From: Perilla frutescens
Taxonomy: Eukaryota > Streptophyta > Magnoliopsida > Lamiales > Lamiaceae
NCBI GenBank assembly: GCA_026008535.1
Contig: BRKX01000004.1
Span: 34,848,501-34,912,500, forward strand
DNA: 64,000 nucleotides
Reading direction: 5' to 3'
Each line of letters starts with the position of its first letter. The first letter of the stretch is position 1. Positions 1 to 11,279 of the stretch are shown piece by piece. Under the pieces are notes generated by a model. The model was not told where the DNA came from, made no database searches, and saw only the letters and a list, made by a program, of their open reading frames with translations. The position numbers and the translations under genes are program-made.

Positions 1-162
1 GCCCTACCCGATGGGCTAACCCGGCCGGCATTCCGGGCTGGGCCGGGCAAAATGGGACATAAACTAATTTTGGGTCGGGTCGGTCTTAATAGAGAGTGGC
101 CCGAACACACTGGGCTAGGCTGCCTAGGCAAATAAAACTGTAAAAATACACTAAGCTCGAGG
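1..162. other. GGGC-rich repeat-like DNA, left part
   Basis: No gene is visible. The stretch is rich in GGGC/GCCC words, quite unlike the AT-rich DNA around it. It is the left half of a sequence interrupted by the hAT element that follows; the right half runs from about 1013 to 1110 and again has GGGCC, CGGGC and CCCGA words. Such composition is common at the ends of plant transposons, but I find no clear terminal repeats, so the class is left open. Confidence 0.4.
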
Positions 163-1004
163 CAGTGACGGATCCATTTTTTTTTTTCTGGGGGGACGAC
201 ATTTATTATTGAACAATCATCGTTTTGTGCTTACGAGTTTGCTTACATGTTATATTGACATATAAACAATAATGAGAGAGCAATTGTCAACCTATTTGTA
301 TTAAGTTTTACATATGTTAGCAAAACGCTAGCTAATGCACTATTTTTTCTTATTATTATCTAGAGCTGATGACACCGCTCCATTTCTTCCCTTTCTTTTA
401 TTTCTCCTAATTTTTAATAATACAATTTAACATTAATGGATTCTTAAATTAAAGAGCTTTTTTAATAATATGTAACATTCAAAATCATAACTTCAATTGA
501 GAACTCATAATTTTTCACTTTCATTATAATCAATAAAATCCATAATTTAATATTTCAGAAATAATCTCAAATAATAAGATAATTAGTACATAATATAAAA
601 ATTGAGTAAATAGCCATTAATAATAATCTAAGAATACGTATTAAAATTTTATAAAAAAATCGACAAAGTAAAAAATTTTGAAATTTTTGTAATTCTAAAA
701 AAAAGAGCTTATACTTAAAATAAACATGCATTTTTTTTCAAACATTTAACTATTTTGCATTCTAAATAAAAAGTGAAAGGGAGATTTTTTTATATATTTA
801 ATTGTGGGACCCACATATTAACTTTTTCTCTTTCTCCTCCCAACCTCTTCTTCTTCTCCATTCTTTACCCAAAAACAGGTTACGCAACAACACATAGCAG
901 CATCTTCGTCCAAACTAGAGAAGCTATATACGGAAAAAAAAATGGGGGGAGGGGGGGGGGGGAGGGGGGGGGAGTGCCCCCTTGCCCCTTTGGATCCGCC
1001 CCTA
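163..1004. mobile_element. Non-autonomous hAT element (842 bp)
   Basis: The left end is CAGTGACGGATCCA and the right end is TGGATCCGCCCCTA. These are imperfect inverted repeats resembling the CAGGGGCGGATCCA ends seen in plant hAT elements. The element is flanked by the perfect 8-bp direct repeat GCTCGAGG at 155-162 and 1005-1012, the target-site length expected of hAT transposase. The interior is AT-rich with a poly-G tract near 945-973 and has no transposase-like reading frame, so movement would need a transposase supplied in trans. Confidence 0.85.
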
Positions 1005-1022
1005 GCTCGAGGGCGGCCCAGT

Positions 1023-1043
1023 AAGGGTTTAGGGTTTAGGGTT
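1023..1043 (+). repeat. Short telomere-like TTTAGGG run
   Basis: About three head-to-tail copies of the plant telomere heptamer lie just right of the hAT insertion, within the GGGC-rich sequence. The run is too short to mark a telomere fusion. Telo-box motifs also occur in promoters and at transposon ends. Confidence 0.6.
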
Positions 1044-1270
1044 CTGCTTTTTCGGGCCAGACCGAGCCTTTAAAATATAGGCCCGAATAATTTCGGGCTG
1101 AGTGCTAACCACATGCTTGGAATTCCATAATAATTCGATGGAAAAATGCTACATGAATTATTCTATGGTTTTTTATATATGCCAACATTTGTAAAACGTA
1201 CTAAATTAATTATGTAACATTGGAATAATTTGCTGATAAAAAAAGGAATATAATTATTTACTAATCGACC

Positions 1271-2205
1271 ATTCAATTAACTATCAATGATTGTGTCCGA
1301 TACAAAAAAATAAGGAAAAAATATTAATTGTTCCACACAACTTATAAATATGAATTCATTTTATTATTTGAAACATATTCTCCAACTTATATATATGCAT
1401 ATGTGTGTGTGTGTATTTTACCTTCAAGGGGCTAGTCGAGTTAAATTCGAATATTAAAAAAGCCAAGTGAGCTGAGTTCAAAAGTTTGAGCGGCTAATTG
1501 AGACAATTTAGTTTAAGTTTAATGATCATGCTAGATAAATAGTTTCACAGGCAAATTTAACCATAACCCTATTATTTTAATTACATTTTTTATGCTTAAT
1601 TGACTCGACTATTTTGCAAGACATACATTATAATAAACTAATTAAATGCATTTTTTCTGAAGAGCAATATGTTAAAATAATACACACAATACATTAAAAT
1701 ATTATAATATAGACATTTAAATTGGAAAATATATAATAAACTAGTTGTATGAATTATTTTCAACTTATTACTCTTGAGAAAAAAAAATCATTTAATTCAT
1801 TCATTGTAATATTTATCTTACAAAATGGTCGAACATGAATAATATTTTATATTCGGATTACGAAAGTCAACTTAAGCAAAAAAAATATATAATTAATAAT
1901 AGGGTTAATATTCAAGTTGCCCCTTAAACTATTTTTCGAAAAGGGTCGTGAAACTTAAACTAAATTGTCTTGATTAGCTTCTTAAATTTTTGAACTTAGT
2001 TTAGTTAGCTCTTTGAAATTATAAACTTAATACAATTAGCCATTTCAAGGTAACAAAAATTATTTTATTTGTTTATTATTCTATACATAAGTTGGAAAAT
2101 ATGTTTCAAATAATAAAATAAAATCATATTTATAAGTTGTGTGGAACAAATTATTTTTCCTTGTTTTTTCGTATCGGATGCAACTGTCAATAGTTATGTA
2201 CACAT
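1271..2205. repeat. Foldback-type inverted repeat, about 0.93 kb
   Basis: The arm at about 1271-1577 is matched in reverse complement by about 1899-2205. Shared blocks include TTCCACACAACTTATAAATA, TTTTATTATTTGAAACATAT, GACAATTTAGTTTAAGTTT and AACCCTATT, in mirrored order. The central 320-bp spacer is AT-rich and has no reading frame. Long arms with a short non-coding centre fit a foldback or MITE-like element. The outer borders are diverged and I could not fix a target duplication. Confidence 0.7.
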
Positions 2206-3258
2206 TGGAGTATTTTGTTAAAACACCTCACATAGGCAATTAAATTATAAGTTACATTAATTAAGAATATTGTGTTGTGGCACCATACTAAAGTGTAATA
2301 TCATACTATATTTATTTATTTATTTTTAAAAAAATGATATATATTAAAATCAAAATTTGACTGTTTTTAAAATTTTATTGGAAAAAATGATAGTGGTGCC
2401 AAAATAAATTTAACACATAAATATATCATAATAAAAATAAAATAATTATGTATTTGATCTAATTTAATATATTTACCCGTGTTTGTATAATATTATATTC
2501 TCGTAATTTATTTTTCTAACTTTATAGACAACTCAATTCAATTTTTTCTGGAACATATACAAAAGATTTTTTTTTTTTTTTGTAATTTGTCAATGTTTTG
2601 TCCATGTCATAAATTATTTATATAAGACTTCAATGATTTGCCAATAAAATAATTTGATAATGTTGTTCATTTATTGACGATTCAAATAACTGCCGAGGCT
2701 TCTGACTGATGCAAATAAATATAATTGCTTCATAAAGGAATTATTTTATTTTTCAAACATATTTTTCATCTCAAAATGTTATGTGTAAAAATAATAACAT
2801 AATTTTATTATAAATTATGGTAATTAATTTAGATCTAATATAATTGAATTTATATATGTATAAACTAATTTATAGTTGTCAACAACTAGTTGACATTTCC
2901 AAGAATTCACTACTGAACTAAAACTTTAGCTAAGTGCCTCAATAGTTTCAAGGAACCACATCTACAATGCTTCCCGTATAAGTGCACAGTAACATAACGT
3001 ATTCTTAATTAAAAAAAAATTACTTAGCCACATGTCAGCAGATCTGAGCCAAGTGTATATAAACTAAGTGCACAATAGACTCTTCCCTACGTGAAAGAGA
3101 TCAATTATGTTGTTCTGTTTTTGGTTGAGTTTAATTATTAGTATATATTATTTATAAGAGGATGTCTCATCTTTAATGTTTAATATACTATATATATTAC
3201 ATTAAAATGATCTCTTGAATTTACAAAAAAAAGGAAAAGAAAAGAAAAATAATTATAA
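2206..3258. other. AT-rich intergenic stretch, no gene seen
   Basis: Very AT-rich DNA with homopolymer runs, such as the T tract near 2567-2581. I see no coding potential, RNA gene or clear transposon ends. It ends at the broken edge of the Copia 3' LTR. Confidence 0.6.
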
Positions 3259-3590
3259 ACAAATATCTGAATGTAACTGATCTAATCTATCTGAAATATC
3301 TCTATAAACACGTATCTTATCTCTATACAGTCGATCCCTATTTATACAAAACTAATTTCTTGGCCTTTACTCATGTATCTTGCACGTAATCCACTTCTAC
3401 CATCATGCCTAGACTTTAGCCGCAAGTACCAGCTTTTCCACCGAAATAGGAACTACCTTATCTTGACTCTTTCTCTTAAACTTGGTCAAAACTCACATGC
3501 TTCAAATATTTCTCAACTCACGATTTTCATGCAACCAAATAAAAAGAAAGACAAAACAAATATATATACTAAAAATCAACGGTTTCAACA
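3259..3590 (-). repeat. Truncated 3' LTR of the Sirevirus-like element
   Basis: This matches 18608-18939 of the intact LTR almost base for base, including the terminal CGGTTTCAACA and the minus-strand TATA-like TGTATAAATAGG. The remaining 281 bp of the LTR, which would lie to the left, are absent and replaced by unrelated AT-rich sequence. The right border at 3590 is followed directly by the polypurine tract. Confidence 0.85.
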
Positions 3591-3606
3591 ATCTCCCCCT
3601 TTTTGT
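3591..3606 (-). promoter_or_regulatory. Polypurine tract next to the 3' LTR
   Basis: On the minus strand the purine run AAAAAGGGGGAGAT abuts the LTR start TGTTGAAACCG; this is the expected primer site for plus-strand DNA synthesis. Further copies of the core (CTCCCCCT on the plus strand) occur at 3649-3656, 3714-3721 and 4753-4760. Repeated polypurine tracts upstream of the 3' LTR are known from Sireviruses. Confidence 0.8.
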
Positions 3607-4015
3607 CTTTCTTCCCAAAACAACCAACATCATGCAATTATAACTCAACTCCCCCTAAACATATACTTAGAACAAAGACAAAATCAAAAACAAAGCACAA
3701 ATGCTCACAAATGCTCCCCCTGTCATGCAAACTTCCCTCATGACTGCAACTTATATTGTTACCACATACTGCAGAACCATAAGAAAGCCTTCTCTTCAAA
3801 AGATAAGACAATTAAAAGATCAACAAAAAGATCTTATCCAAAAGATCCACAGTCAAATCTGCAATCAAAACATAGTTTTTAAACTAACAGAATAAAGACA
3901 TCAACAAAAAACTGCTGCAACAAAAACATCTGCAGCCTTCCTCTTCCTTCCTTGCAACAAAAACATCTGCAGCCTTCCCCTTCCTTCCTTCTTCTTTTTT
4001 TCTTCTACTCCTCTC

Positions 4016-5957
4016 TCACTCCTCTTGCTCTTCAGCACCCACCTCCTCACTTCCAACTCTTCCTCGGCTACTGCCTTCTCCACCATTACCTCCCACTTTT
4101 TGGGAAGAAAGAAGGCGTTGGAACACCTTCCTATGCTGGTCAAAGATCTTGATTTGTGTTGTGCAGAAGTTAATTTGTTCCTGCAAAACAAACACAGGAA
4201 TAGAGCAGCGAGGACCAGGAGAAGATGGAGCAGATTCTTCATCATCCATCTAAGGTAGATCCACAACTCGTGAATCTGTAAGGAAAATCTTTTGCACCGT
4301 CTGAAGAGTAAGTCTGCAAGTGAACAAATCTCTCTTCGTGGGCTTGAACCCTTGGTCAATCAACATGCTGAAAATGAGGGATGACAACACAAGCTTCTTG
4401 TTGCTCTTAGTCATGGAAACTTCAGCAATAGCATTGAACATAAGGTTGCCCAGATTAACCTTTTCCTTCATGTATAATTTGTACAAGAGAGAGACATGTT
4501 CAAGAGGAACTACAGTGGAGTTCGAGGTAGGGATCCAGTTGCTAACAGAAATTTTATGCAACGTGGAGAAGAAAGAGGTGAGGACAGAGGCAATCCGGTT
4601 CACCCTCTTACCATGCCAGGCCTCAGCTCTTCCCCTAGTTAGCAGATTAGCCATCCTAACTTCAAGCTCATCATCAATCTCATTATCATTTATAGACACA
4701 TTCGGAAGACCCAAGAATTTTTTTAATTTTGGCAGGAGTTAAAATGTAAATACTCCCCCTAACAAACACCTTCCCGAACCTCTTAGATGAGGGATTCCCA
4801 AACTCAGAAGATAGATTAGCATAAAATAAACGAACAATCTCAGCAACATATGAACGGGGATACGAAACACTACCCCAAACCCTCATCTTTTTCAAAAACA
4901 CAACCAAATTGTGTTTACCAAAATCCTTTGCATCGACAGCCCGATCATTCAAAATCTCTCTATTTTTAAAATATTCTCAATTCTTCTTAGCAACATCAGA
5001 ATAAAAGAGTTGAGAGTCAGTCTTAGATACCTCTATGTCGAATTCGAAAAGAGCAGCTTCCTCATCGGGGTCTAGACATAGCTTGGCTCGCTTTGAGGAG
5101 CGATGCTTTTTCCTTTTAGCTTTCGGAGAGGGAGAAAGCAGAACCTTCCTCTTTCCCTTCTTGGACGCAACAGAGGTGATCTCGAGCTCAGCTTCAGTCT
5201 CCGTCTCCTCCCGACTGTCCTCAGACCTGAACACATCCTCGGCTTGTGTCTCCGGCTGTCCCTTTTCAGAAGATCCTTCACTAAGCTCGTCTTCTAGTTC
5301 GGAAGTGATCTCTATAGGACCCTCTTGAGTCTGTGAAGAACTGCCGGTGAAGTGCAGGCGTTGTGACCGATGAGGCGGAGGAACACATTTGGCCTTCACG
5401 GGCTTCTTCTTCGAAGGGGATTTAGACAGGGTAGATCTCTCCAAGCCTTCCATTTGCTGTTCCTGCTCCACTTCTGAGAATGGCACTTCAATGGGGCCGC
5501 TATCATGTGGATTCCCTTCATCGGAAAGGAAGAGGGGATCGAGAGATTCTTCCTCGGGAAAGGCGAGCACTGGAATGTCAAGAGGTGGCATGATTACGCC
5601 GTCAGGAGCCAGGATGATGGCTTGTGACAACTCCAGATCTGAATTAGGTGAGATAGAGGAGGGCTTCGTCGGGGATGAGGCCCGCAAGGTGAGAGGTCAC
5701 GACTGAACCTCTGAGCAGCTATCTATTTCTGAAGAAATTTCCATGGGGGCGTTCCCTCTAGAAGGGGAAAGAAGGACTTTTGGCCGGAGAATCGGTGTGA
5801 AGTCCGGTGACAAGAACTGAAAGGGGTTTGGGACAATCGGTCACGGCGGAGAAAGGATTGGTGGCTAAGGGGGAAAGATAGATAGGTGACGGAGATAGGC
5901 CGACACCTCGGGATCGTTGAGAAGCTCTTGAATCTATCTCATCTTGTCGGAGTTCAT
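4016..5957 (-). pseudogene. Envelope-like frame of the Sirevirus-like element, broken
   Basis: This frame lies between pol and the 3' LTR in the same sense as pol. The first part (about 5957-4977) is Ser/Glu/Lys-rich, with charged repeats and a basic stretch. The second part (4952-4016) carries segments such as GKVFVRGSIYILTP and NWIPTSNSTVV, which match the domain of plant envelope-like or 'putative plant transposon protein' sequences. The tail is Gln/Glu-rich. Breaks seen: stop codons in the N-terminal part near 5934, a TGA at 4977-4979, a frameshift at an A-run near 4715-4730, and a stop at 4250. No signal peptide or membrane segment is evident, so an envelope function is a family label only. 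Confidence 0.65.
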
Positions 5958-6498
5958 GGTGAAGGTGACAAGTTTTAGGAGACGAAAGGGTTTTGTGAAT
6001 AGTTGATCAAATGGTGAGAATCTGAGTGAGAGTGACTAAGTGTGGAGAGTGAGACTTTTAAGTATGTATATGGAAGGATATAAATATATCTGATAGATAC
6101 CTGCCTCCACATAAATAGGAATCGACATATTAAAGATATAGTCAAAGTACATATTAAAGATAGAGTAAGATACATTTCCAGATACATTCAACTGACTTTC
6201 AAAAATTTTCATTCATTTTTTTTATATTAACCAACTGTAGTCAAGAAATTTATATGATCAGCTTACTTTTGATGCATCATAGAAAACTTTTAAGAAGAAG
6301 ACAAATGATGAATAGACGAATAACCAAAAGAATCTTATAAATACCATTTATCTAAGATCTTTGATCTAGTTATATGGTTTTATAAGAATGATCATGGTTT
6401 CACCTTAACACAGGCTTTTTCATCCTCGAATCTGTCCAACTTCACAGTTAACTACGATATACCAAAAGTGTGACAACAGTTGGACCAACTTTTACTTT

Positions 6499-8160
6499 TC
6501 ATATAGAACATAAGCCAAGAGATTTCCTCAGAATTGAGAATCTCTCATAGCTTAAAGCTTTTGTGAACATATCAGTCAGTTGATTATCTGTACAAATATA
6601 CTCTAACTTTAATAGCTTCTTTTCAACTAAATCCCTAATAAAGTGATACCTTAAGTGGATGTGCTTGGATTTGGAATGATGAACTGGGTTCTTTGCAAGG
6701 TTGATGGCACTTGTATTGTCGCAGAGCATCACGAAGGGATTGCTTTCCAATCCATAATCATCCAACATTGACTTCAGCCATATCAACTGTGTCGAACAGC
6801 TCCCAGCGGCTATATACTCGGACTCGGCTGTGGACAATGAGATACAATTTTGTTTTTTGATGTGCCATGAGATGAGGTTGTTGCCAAGATAACAACATCC
6901 TCCACTTGTACTTCGCCTATCATCAGTTTCTCCACTTGTACTCGGACTCACCAAGGCATCACTGTATCCAACAAGATCTGTAGTAGTGTCCTTTGTGAAC
7001 CATATACCTAATTCACAAGTGTCGGTAATGTACTGAATGATCCTCTTTACAGCCTTAAGGTGCTCCTCCTTGGGACAGGACTGAAACCGAGCACATGCAC
7101 ACACACTGTACATGATATCTGGCCGGCTAGCAGTCAGGTAGAGGAGACTTCCAATCATTGATTTGTATAAAGTTGGATCAACTTCAGGTCCAACTGCATC
7201 CTTCGACAACTTTTCAGTCGTACTCATGGGAGTTCTCATGTGCTTTGCATTTTCCAAACCGAACTTCTTTACAAGATTCTTGTCATATTTTGTCTGTGAG
7301 ACGAAGATGCCATCTTCCTTTTGCTTGACTTGAAGTCCAAGAAAATTGCTAAGCTCACCGACCATACTCATTTCAAAAGACGTGGACATTGCCTCCACAA
7401 ACTCTTTCAAGGCTTTCTCATTCGTTGACCCAAATACTATGTCATCGACATATATTTGTGCAATTGTGAGAAAGTCTTTCTCCTTTTTGAGAAAAAGTGT
7501 CCTATCGGCATGTCCCCTGAAAAAATCAAATTCAAGCAAGAACTCCGTTAGCCGACTATACCAAGCTCTAGGAGCTTGCTTAAGTCCATACAAAGCTTTG
7601 TGTAATTTATACACATGATCGGGTCTTGACGGATCTACAAAGCCTTTAGGTTGCTCCACGTACGTTTTCTCTTCTAGTACTCCGTTAAGAAATGTTGCCT
7701 TAACATCCATTTGATGAAGAGTAATGTTAAGATAACATGCAATGGCAAATAATAACCTGATGGACTCTATTCGAGCAACGGGAGCAAAGGTCTCATCATA
7801 GTCAATGCCTTCTACTTGAGTGTAACCTTGGGCAACTAAGCGGGCTTTATTTCTAATGACATTTTCAAATCCATCAGTTTTATTCTTAAATATCCACTTA
7901 GTCCCTATTACGTTTATCCCTGAAGGTCTAGGCACAAGTGTCCGGACTTTATTTCTAACAAACTCAAGTAGCTCGGCTTGCATGACACTTATCCAGAACT
8001 CATCTTTTAATGCCTCATTCACGTTTTTAGGTTCAACCATGGATAAGAAGACAACAATACCAACTTTATTGATTACACATGACAGGCACACCATCCTTAC
8101 CATTTGCTTGTAGTTGACAGGAGTTTTACCTCTATTTCTGACCCCTTTACGAACATCTCC
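6499..8160 (-). pseudogene. Copia reverse transcriptase-RNase H part of pol
   Basis: This minus-strand frame of more than 534 codons carries the Copia reverse transcriptase domain, with the segment GTKWIFKNK, the catalytic YVDD box and the ALYGLKQAPRAWY motif. RNase H follows, with the acidic motifs YSDA, STAESEY and CDNTSA. It is open up to about 8160, where its frame differs from that of the integrase fragment upstream, so one frameshift lies near 8220. The frame ends at a stop 540 bp before the envelope-like region. Beside the first RNase H aspartate the usual segment is replaced by a short local duplication (see findings). Such elements normally express a gag-pol polyprotein. Confidence 0.85.
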
Positions 8161-8228
8161 AATGACTTGATCAATTGGATGATCTTTTCGAATCTTGCTC
8201 AGTGGATCTCTTCTATTGTTTCCCTGAA

Positions 8229-8645
8229 CTACTTCTGGAATTTCTGAATCGTTTGAGTGGTGATTCGATCCAGATCCTTTTGTACATGCATCCTCATCTG
8301 TCTCTGAAGTGGACTCGACTTCATGGTTGACTCTCCCTTCTTCCTCAACAGTTCTTCTGTCCTTCCCTGTATCTCAAGCAAATCGTTAGTATCCTCTTCA
8401 GGAGTGTACAGACTGGCCAGATCATCAAATCGTACATTCACACTTTCCATAACAGTTTTTGTTCTGAGGTTATAGACACGATAAGCATGACTATTAAGCG
8501 AATAACCTATAAACACACCTTTATCACTTTTGGGATCAAATTTGAACAAGTAATCCCTATCATTCAAAATGTAGCAAACACAACTAAAAACATGTAGGTA
8601 TTTTAAATTGGGTTTTCTACCATTTAGAATTTCATATGATGTCAT
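8229..8645 (-). pseudogene. Copia integrase, C-terminal fragment
   Basis: This frame continues the integrase after the CACTA insertion. It starts directly at the transposon border and shows the conserved Copia segments NGRKPNLKYLHVF, FKFDPKSDKGVFIGYS and AYRVYN. The part after about residue 100 looks frameshifted. Its first codons continue the same reading frame as the fragment at 15344-15988 if one copy of the 3-bp target duplication is ignored, so the transposon inserted into a frame that was open at this point. Confidence 0.8.
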
Positions 8646-8682
8646 CACTACAAGAAAAACAGCTTCTTGTGACGACAACGTG

Positions 8683-9440
8683 AGTGACAATTATATTTTC
8701 GTCACTAAAAACACATCTTCAGTGACAAAAATTCATATTGTCACAACAAATTGTTAATAGCGACAACTTTATATGTTGTGAGTATTTATCGTCACTAAAT
8801 GGTTTGCGCCAATTTCTGTTGTTGGCGGGAAGTCAGTGACAATCATATTTTCGTCACTAGAAACACATCTTCAGTGATAAAAATTCATATTGTCACAACA
8901 AAATATTAACAGTGACAAATTTATATGTTGTGAGTTTTATCGTCACTAGATAGTTTGCGCCAATTTCTGTTGTTGGCGGGAAGTCAGTGACAATCATATT
9001 TTCATCACTGAAAACACACCTTCAGTGACAAAAATTCATATTGTCACAACAAATTATTAACAGTGACAACTTTATATGTTGTGAGTATTTATTGTCACTA
9101 GATAGTTTGCGCCAATTTCTGTTGTTGGCGGGAAGCCATTGACAATCATATTTTCATCACTGAAAACTCATCTTTAGTGACAAAAGTTCACATTGTAACA
9201 ACAAAATGTTAACAGTGACAATTTTATTTGTTGCCAATGTTTATTGTCACTAGATAGTTGGCGCCAATTTTTATTATTGGCGGGAAGCCAATGACAATCA
9301 TATTTTTGTGACAAAAAATACTTCTACAGTGATGATACCCTTGACAAAAAATACAAGTTATGATTAGAAGTATCAATATTTATTGTCACGGGATGTTAGG
9401 TATATGTCAAATTTTGTTATTGGGGTAAAGTCAATGACAA
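8683..9440. repeat. Left subterminal tandem repeats of the CACTA element
   Basis: A unit of about 150 bp recurs about five times, with starts near 8683, 8835, 8986, 9140 and 9292. It contains GTGACAATCATATTTTC, then TTCATATTGTCACAAC, then TTTGCGCCAATTTCTGTTG and GGCGGGAAG. The copies become more degenerate inward. Each unit holds several GTGAC/GTCAC motifs in both directions. Confidence 0.8.
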
Positions 9441-9869
9441 TTATAATTTTGTGAGTAAAAACACATTTACAATGATGATTATTTCTCCCATCACAATAAA
9501 ATATAAGCTACTAGTAATGCTGACTATTTCATATATTATCAATATTCATTGTCACTAAATATTTGGTGACATTTTTTGGATGCTAGAGGAAAATAATTGT
9601 TGTCACTAATGTTAAACAGTCACAGCAATTTGGGTTATCACTATTGTCTAGCACGTTTATTTTGAAACTCATTTTTTAATTAATTCTCATCCTAATTAAT
9701 TGTTGTCTTTTTTTTCCTTAATGGGCCACTTTAATACTTTTATTTTGTTATTATATTTTTATATGGAAGGATGAATCATATATATCTAATCCTAATTATT
9801 ACATTCTAATATTATTACCTAATATATACTAATAAAAAATATAAATATATCACATGAAATCCTCTAGTT

Positions 9870-10580
9870 CAATGTTATGTGTATCAAGTGCATGTGTACC
9901 AAACATCAAAATTATTAGTTTTTTTTTTCATTTTAATTTTTTTGGTTTAGTATATTTTTACATAATTATTTAGGTTTATTCCACTCAATTAGGATTTGTA
10001 ATTATTTTTTAGTATTTAATTATCATTTTTAGTTAATATAATTGATTTTCAGGGTTGACTATTCCAAATTTAGAGTATATAATTTTTTACCAATAAATAT
10101 TAATTAAGATTAGTTATAATATAATAAATTTTATTTTTATGAAAAACATTATTAAAAATATGCAATTTTGATATTGGCATATGGTTGGGACACACAATTT
10201 TGGTCCAGAGGATCTCATACACAAATCTAGGGGCATATTTTCACATAAGATCCTCTAGTCCTAGTTTGTGTGTGACAACCGTGTATCATACATCAAAATT
10301 ATTATATTTTCTTTTATTTATTCATTCAATTTTAATTTCTTTTGATTTAGTATAATTGTACATTATTATTTGGGGTTTATTCCACTTGATCAAGCTTTAT
10401 AATTATTTTTTTAGTATTTAATTTTTATTTTTTAGTTAATATAATTGATTTTTGGGATTGATTATTCCAAACATAAGGTATATAAATTTTTTAAAATTTT
10501 TATTTTTATTTTTTAGTTAATATAATTGATTTTTGGGATTGATTATTCCAAACATAAGGTATATAATTTTTTTAAAATTT
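9870..10580. repeat. Internal direct duplications in the CACTA element
   Basis: A segment starting near 9850 (CACATGAAATCCTCTAGT) recurs near 10240 (CACATAAGATCCTCTAGT), giving a diverged tandem duplication of about 380 bp. Inside the second copy a segment of about 75 bp (about 10421-10495) is repeated at once at about 10496-10570, almost without change. No coding potential is seen. Confidence 0.6.
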
Positions 10581-10734
10581 TAATTTTTAGCAATAAATTA
10601 ATTAGGATTAGTTATAATATAATAAATTTTATTTTTATAAAAAATATTATTAAAACTATACAATTTTGATGTTGGAACACATAAAGTGGGATTAGCGTAT
10701 CTCTTTTCACATATTTTAATGATAGACAAGTCTT

Positions 10735-11075
10735 TTATACATAAGATGTACATCAGACGGTCAATGCGTATTGACCTGGTCAATGTTTTGACCAAAAAAT
10801 CCGTCAAAATTAGTATCATTCATAATACTGAAAAGTTTCATTTTAAAGGCCCAAAAGTATCATTTGTATCAATAAAAAGTATTGGCTAGAAAAAAAAATA
10901 AAGAAAAAAACTGTTAAGATTAGTATCAATCGAAACACTAAAAAGTATCATTCAAAATTAAAAAAAGTATAAGTTGTATTCCTAAATAGTACCACTCATT
11001 TTTACAATTTTTTGGTCAACGCGTTGACTCGGTCAAGCGTTGACCGTCTGATGTACATTTTATGTACATGAGTAT
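10735..11075. mobile_element. Small inverted-repeat element (MITE-like) inside the CACTA element
   Basis: The left arm contains ATGTACATCAGACGGTCAA and GGTCAATGTTTTGACC. The right arm near 11010-11075 carries the reverse complement (GGTCAACGCGTTGACTC and TTGACCGTCTGATGTACAT). The interior of about 200 bp has repeated AGTATCATT words and no reading frame. The target duplication is not clear. Confidence 0.6.
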
Positions 11076-11279
11076 TTGCGTTTAATGTATATATAAGAAT
11101 AAAGATATTATCTTTATTTAGATCAATCTTTGGATATCTACAATTAAGATAAGATATATCCTATATTCATCATGAGATGTATTCTGTATGAATAATCATA
11201 TCTTTAACTAATTTTACAATAATATTTTAAATGTTAATTATTAAATTTTAAAATTATATTATGTAACAATAATATATTA

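Noticed and set aside
773..1024. 83-codon open frame on the plus strand
   Set aside because: It runs through the poly-G tract and right end of the hAT element and has no protein-like features.
3373..3882. 169-codon open frame on the plus strand (and the similar one at 18722-18970)
   Set aside because: It reads the LTR and polypurine region of the Copia element in antisense; its repetition only reflects the two LTRs.
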